NCBI GenBank assembly: GCA_024639185.1
Contig: JAHEIW010000034.1
Coordinates: 1-35,974, forward strand
DNA length: 35,974 nt
Reading direction: 5' to 3'
Source of the DNA: Deltaproteobacteria bacterium
GTDB taxonomy: Bacteria; Desulfobacterota; Desulfobacteria; Desulfobacterales; JAHEIW01
The notes under the pieces were generated by a model. That model worked only from the letters and a program-made list of their open reading frames with translations, did no database searches and had not been told where the DNA came from. The number at the start of each line of letters is the position of its first letter. The first letter of the stretch is position 1. A program made the translations under genes and the position numbers. Below, piece after piece: positions 33,709 through 35,974 of this stretch.

Positions 33709-34121
33709 TCAGGGTTGTTGTGGATACGAATGTTTTCGTTTCATCTTTTTTCGGCGGTAATCCTCGCAAAGTAATTGACCGTTGGAAATCGGGCGAGATC
33801 ACCCTTTGCCTCTCAAAACCCATCGTTGATGAATACATTGGAGTTCTGCGCCGGCTTGGGCTACAAAATGAAAAAGAGTTAGACGAATTACTGAGTCTTT
33901 TTGCGCATGGTTTTCAAGTCGTTTTCACGGCAACAACTCCAGAATTGCATGTTGTTGAAAAAGATCCTGATGATAATAAATTCATTGAATGCGCTGTGGC
34001 CTTGAAGGCTGATTTCATTATTACAGGTGATAAAGCTCTAATAGAAATCCAAGATTACATGGCTATTAAAATTATCAGTCCGAAAGATTTTCTAAGCGGT
34101 GATAGAAGGTTCAAGCGCTAA
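33705..34121 (+). CDS. PIN-domain toxin (COG1569-like ribonuclease)
   Basis: A 138-residue putative RNase toxin. The PIN metal-binding acids are present: VVVDTNVFVS (D7), IVDEYIGVL (Glu), DPDDNKFIECA (Asp) and the late IITGDKAL (Asp). PIN toxins cut tRNA, rRNA or mRNA; the target here is unknown. The start is a GTG at 33705 within GTGA, overlapping the antitoxin stop. The stop TAA lies inside the first attC-like repeat. Confidence 0.9.
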   Translation: MIRVVVDTNVFVSSFFGGNPRKVIDRWKSGEITLCLSKPIVDEYIGVLRRLGLQNEKELDELLSLFAHGFQVVFTATTPELHVVEKDPDDNKFIECAVALKADFIITGDKALIEIQDYMAIKIISPKDFLSGDRRFKR

Positions 34122-34183
34122 CCAATCAGCGGAACTGAACCGCCATCGCTATAAAAGTTTCGGCGCGACAGGCCCGTCTTCGC
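34117..34183 (+). repeat. attC-like repeat 1
   Basis: It is alignable along its whole length to 35025-35088; the stretch TTTCGGCGCGACA-GCCCGTCTTCGC differs at one base. It starts with an integron-like core (GCTAAC) followed by CAATCAGCGGAACTGAACCGCC, which can pair imperfectly with GGCGGGCTAGCTCCGCC near 34259-34275. The remaining spacer to 34414 shows no gene. Confidence 0.55.
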
Positions 34184-34414
34184 ATTAGCATGCTTGGGGC
34201 TTCGTTTACAGGCTTCCGACTTCGCTCTGGTTTACCGTGCCGAAGCTGTTCAAGCGGAGGCGGGCTAGCTCCGCCGCAACAAGACGCCGCGCAAGCCTTT
34301 CTGCACCTCGCGTCTAAGGGTAAAAGGTCGCGTAAGTTTGAAACAAATAAGGCCCGCAGCTTATCACTGATGTTATATCCGGAAGAAAATTGAAAAATTC
34401 TGATCGTACGGCTT

Positions 34415-34681
34415 TTAGCTGAACCGTCGATAAACTTCTTTTCGATGCCCTATCTTCAAAACCAATATTAAGAGAATATCTCCGTGTGTTTCGTAAATAA
34501 TTCGATAATCTCCAACCCTTATCCGATGAAAAGGATTATCGCCTTTCATTTTCGTTTTAGCAGGATCCGGTAAATTCTCAGAAAGGCTATCAATTTTAGC
34601 AGCTATCCGCTTTTGGTCATATTTTGGAATTTTCTTGAGTGCTTTGGCTGCGGATCTTTGTAACTCGATTCTGTATTTCAA
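34415..34681 (-). CDS. RelE/ParE-family toxin
   Basis: An 88-residue toxin beginning (M)KYRIELQRSAAKALKKIPKYDQKRI, with KMKGDNPFHRIRVGDYRIIYETHGDILLILVLKIGHRKEVYRRF, the typical RelE core; the basic and Tyr residues near the C-terminus fit ribosome-dependent mRNA cleavage. The start TTG at 34681 was chosen, as it overlaps the antitoxin stop by 4 bases and gives the standard family N-terminus; an in-frame ATG at 34711 would overlap it by 34 bases. Confidence 0.9.
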   Translation of the reverse strand: MKYRIELQRSAAKALKKIPKYDQKRIAAKIDSLSENLPDPAKTKMKGDNPFHRIRVGDYRIIYETHGDILLILVLKIGHRKEVYRRFS

Positions 34682-34929
34682 ATGCCAAGCTCCTCTCGAA
34701 GCTTTTCCCATGATATGCTTTCACCCGGTTCCTTTCGGGCTTTCCACGCGTCTTCAATGTCCAATTGTTCTTCAATCTCTTGCAAAAGCTTTAAATCCTC
34801 CATCGAAACAATAGCCGCCAGCGCTTCCCCCCGCCTTGTCAAAACGAACAATTCTTTGCCATATGCGACTCTGTTTATAATATTAGCAAATTTTTTTCTT
34901 GCATCAGCGGCTGAAATTTTATTTAACAT
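34678..34929 (-). CDS. Phd/YefM-family antitoxin
   Basis: An 83-residue antitoxin: the DNA-binding N-terminus KISAADARKKFANIINRVAYGKELFVLTRRGEALAAIVSMEDLKLL is typical of Phd/YefM; the C-terminal acidic helix (EEQLDIEDAWKARKEPGE) would wrap the toxin. An AAAGGTGATGCT site precedes the ATG. It probably represses its own promoter at the two palindromes upstream. Confidence 0.92.
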   Translation of the reverse strand: MLNKISAADARKKFANIINRVAYGKELFVLTRRGEALAAIVSMEDLKLLQEIEEQLDIEDAWKARKEPGESISWEKLREELGI

Positions 34930-34967
34930 AGCATCACCTTTTTTACAAATTGATAATATTGACTAAT

Positions 34968-35004
34968 TTGTACATATAGTACAACACACAAATATTTGTG
35001 TCAA
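34968..35004 (-). promoter_or_regulatory. Promoter and operator palindromes of the Phd/RelE operon
   Basis: On the minus strand, TTGACA (35004-34999) and TACTAT (34981-34976) are 17 nt apart. A perfect 16-bp palindrome ACACAAATATTTGTGT (34986-35001) overlaps the -35 box and spacer, and TTGTAC-ATATA-GTACAA (34968-34984) covers the -10 box: a classic autorepression layout. Confidence 0.75.
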
Positions 35005-35024
35005 TCTATGTTTAAAAAGTGTCT

Positions 35025-35088
35025 TATAACAAATCACTGGAGCTGATCCGCCTTCACTTAGGTTTCGGCGCGACAAGCCCGTCTTCGC
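35025..35088 (+). repeat. attC-like repeat 2
   Basis: A second copy of the repeat at 34117-34183, starting with TATAAC and AAATCACTGGAGCTGATCCGCC. No matching 3' half with a GTTRRRY core was found before 35427. Confidence 0.55.
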
Positions 35089-35090
35089 TC

Positions 35091-35427
35091 CAAAAAAGCT
35101 TCCATCTTCGCAAAACCGGAAATATCGGATAACGAATTCACAAATCAATGAATTGACTTTTTATTGCACACAGAGCCTCCGCCTCTAAGCACTACACATT
35201 AAGCCGCAAAACTGCATTTCATTGCCTCTAAACTGCAAACCAGGCCGTAAACCGACCCGGCGTCGTCAAGCAAAGCTTGACTATGCCGCGGCAAGCACGT
35301 CATGCAGCCGCTTTAATTCTTACGATTAATTCCCATTTAACCAATAACCGATTTAACTATTCAACTATTTATCCATTTAACTACATTTTACATCAACGAT
35401 TCAACGAATTGACTGTTTAACTATTTG
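35091..35427. other. Non-coding spacer, word-rich
   Basis: No gene is seen. The left part is mixed sequence; from about 35336 it is built from degenerate words of the type TTTAACTATT and CCATTTAAC, like those at 33145-33332. Confidence 0.5.
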
Positions 35428-35700
35428 AGGGGTCGGGGAGTTTTTCCATCCAACCCCTGATAATAACGGAATGAATTATCAGCAGCGAAATCGTGCACTG
35501 TCTGAAGGGTTTAGGGAGCGTTGCGAAAGAACAGCAATGACCCCAAAGCCACGGTACGGCGAAAATTTGATTTTAGGTCTAACCCATCATTTTCTATTTG
35601 AATTCTGTTCTTTCGCTACACTCCCTTAACCCTGAGTTTGCACGATGAAGTCGCAGATGATTCATTCCGCGATCAATTTAAGAAAAACTCCCCGACCCCT
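35428..35700. mobile_element. Compound inverted-repeat element B (single palindromic unit)
   Basis: The ends are a perfect 19-bp inverted pair, AGGGGTCGGGGAGTTTTTC (35428-35446) and its complement at 35682-35700. Inside, 35471-35665 is one palindromic unit (ATGAAT ... ATTCAT) with arms of about 65 bases containing ATCGTGCA and GCGAAAGAACAG. It is closely related to the unit at 9954-10149. No transposase is encoded. It lies directly after the integrase stop and could also end that transcript. Confidence 0.8.
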
Positions 35701-35717
35701 ACTATTTAACGAATCAA

Positions 35718-35974
35718 CTAAACATCCAATGGACTTTTAACAGCCATGGCACCTTTTTGCATGACATGGGTGTAAATCATGGTGGTGCTGACATCCTTGT
35801 GACCGAGCAGCTCTTGAACGGTGCGGATATCATAGTCGTCTTTAAGCAGGTGGGTGGCAAAGCTGTGGCGAAAGGCATGGCTGGTGACCGCTTTGGGGAT
35901 ACGCGTCAGGCGAACGGCCCTTTTGAGCGCCCTTTGAAAGGAACTGGCGTGGATGTGCGGCCGGCGTCTGATGC
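35718..35974 (-). CDS. Integron-type tyrosine recombinase (IntI-like), 3' part only
   Basis: The C-terminal 85 residues of a site-specific tyrosine recombinase; the 5' part is outside the window. The visible part has [19 protein letters not shown], the catalytic [12 protein letters not shown] (H-x-x-R), the conserved [23 protein letters not shown] with the late His and the nucleophile Tyr. [25 protein letters not shown] is the integron-integrase wording, closer to IntI than to XerC/D. In standard integrons attI and cassettes lie beyond the 5' end of intI, that is, to the right of this window; here a cassette-like array also lies on the 3' side. Confidence 0.88.
   Translation of the reverse strand, partial: IRRRPHIHASSFQRALKRAVRLTRIPKAVTSHAFRHSFATHLLKDDYDIRTVQELLGHKDVSTTMIYTHVMQKGAMAVKSPLDV

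Larger units (their letters stand above)
33363..34371 (+). mobile_element. Putative integron cassette 1 (RHH/PIN toxin-antitoxin)
   Basis: The segment opens with GTTAGC (33363-33368) and its attC-like repeat begins with the complement GCTAAC (34117-34122), as the R' and R'' core sites of one cassette should. The stop codon of the toxin lies inside GCTAAC, typical for compact cassettes. The next core site, GTTATAT, is at 34372. The implied attC (about 255 bases) is longer than usual, so the right border is tentative. Confidence 0.45.
34372..35030 (+). mobile_element. Putative integron cassette 2 (Phd/RelE toxin-antitoxin, reversed)
   Basis: The segment starts with GTTATAT (34372-34378); its attC-like repeat begins with TATAAC (35025-35030), the complement of GTTATA. 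The toxin-antitoxin genes inside read against the cassette direction and have their own promoter, as is frequent in cassette arrays. The 3' part of the attC beyond 35088 is not recognised. Confidence 0.45.

Noticed and set aside
34190-34393. 67-codon frame after the PIN toxin
   Set aside because: It lies in the attC-like segment and crosses a cassette boundary; no family and no ribosome site.
33145-35430. CRISPR array
   Set aside because: Repeats here are only two alignable copies far apart or degenerate words; there are no regularly spaced identical repeats and no cas genes.
35745-35760. Sigma-54-like promoter (TGGCAC and TGCAT boxes)
   Set aside because: It lies inside the integrase coding sequence, with no gene that it could serve.
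1-35974. tRNA, rRNA or selC genes
   Set aside because: No convincing T-arm or acceptor pairing was found by reading; a covariance-model scan would be decisive.

Overview
The window most likely comes from a sulfate-reducing Desulfobacterota genome (Desulfobacterales-like). This is inferred from gene content only: a cytoplasmic selenocysteine formate dehydrogenase, an HdrD-like iron-sulfur protein that also appears to use selenocysteine, several c-di-GMP/envelope genes, and intergenic DNA rich in palindromic repeats. No rRNA, tRNA or CRISPR array was seen.

Left end (1-5.4 kb): an HdrD-like protein, truncated by the window edge, runs towards a NuoG-like formate dehydrogenase on the other strand. 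Each reading frame is interrupted by one UGA at a redox-active position. Each UGA is followed by a hairpin suitable as a bacterial SECIS, so both are read here as intact selenoproteins. A VanZ-like protein and a small cysteine-rich protein follow.

Metabolic and housekeeping block (5.5-22.5 kb): thrS, then divergently rnd and a coupled alpha/beta hydrolase; a ferredoxin-nitroreductase fusion; a broken SDR next to a ThDP-dependent enzyme; an intact SDR; a cytidylate-kinase-like protein; an AlkD-like protein; a large GcvT-SHMT fusion; a membrane SpoIIE-type phosphatase; and an OsmC-like protein. Spacers here hold long palindromes, a 37-bp GC-rich repeat (three copies) and a compound inverted-repeat element.

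Envelope and signalling block (22.7-33.1 kb), all on the plus strand: PilZ protein, DUF4124 protein, DUF2914-like secreted protein, an uncharacterised membrane protein coupled to a vWA lipoprotein, a propeller-like lipoprotein, an MFS transporter, a LysM protein, and a HAMP-GGDEF protein followed by a coiled-coil lipoprotein. Two promoters look like flagellar sigma-28 sites with identical spacing, which suggests motility-linked control of part of this block.

Right end (33.3-36 kb): two toxin-antitoxin modules (RHH/PIN and Phd/RelE) lie in segments that look like integron cassettes with attC-like repeats. They are followed by a second copy of the compound inverted-repeat element and the 3' part of an integron-type integrase gene that runs off the window. 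The array lies on the 3' side of the integrase, which is not the usual layout.
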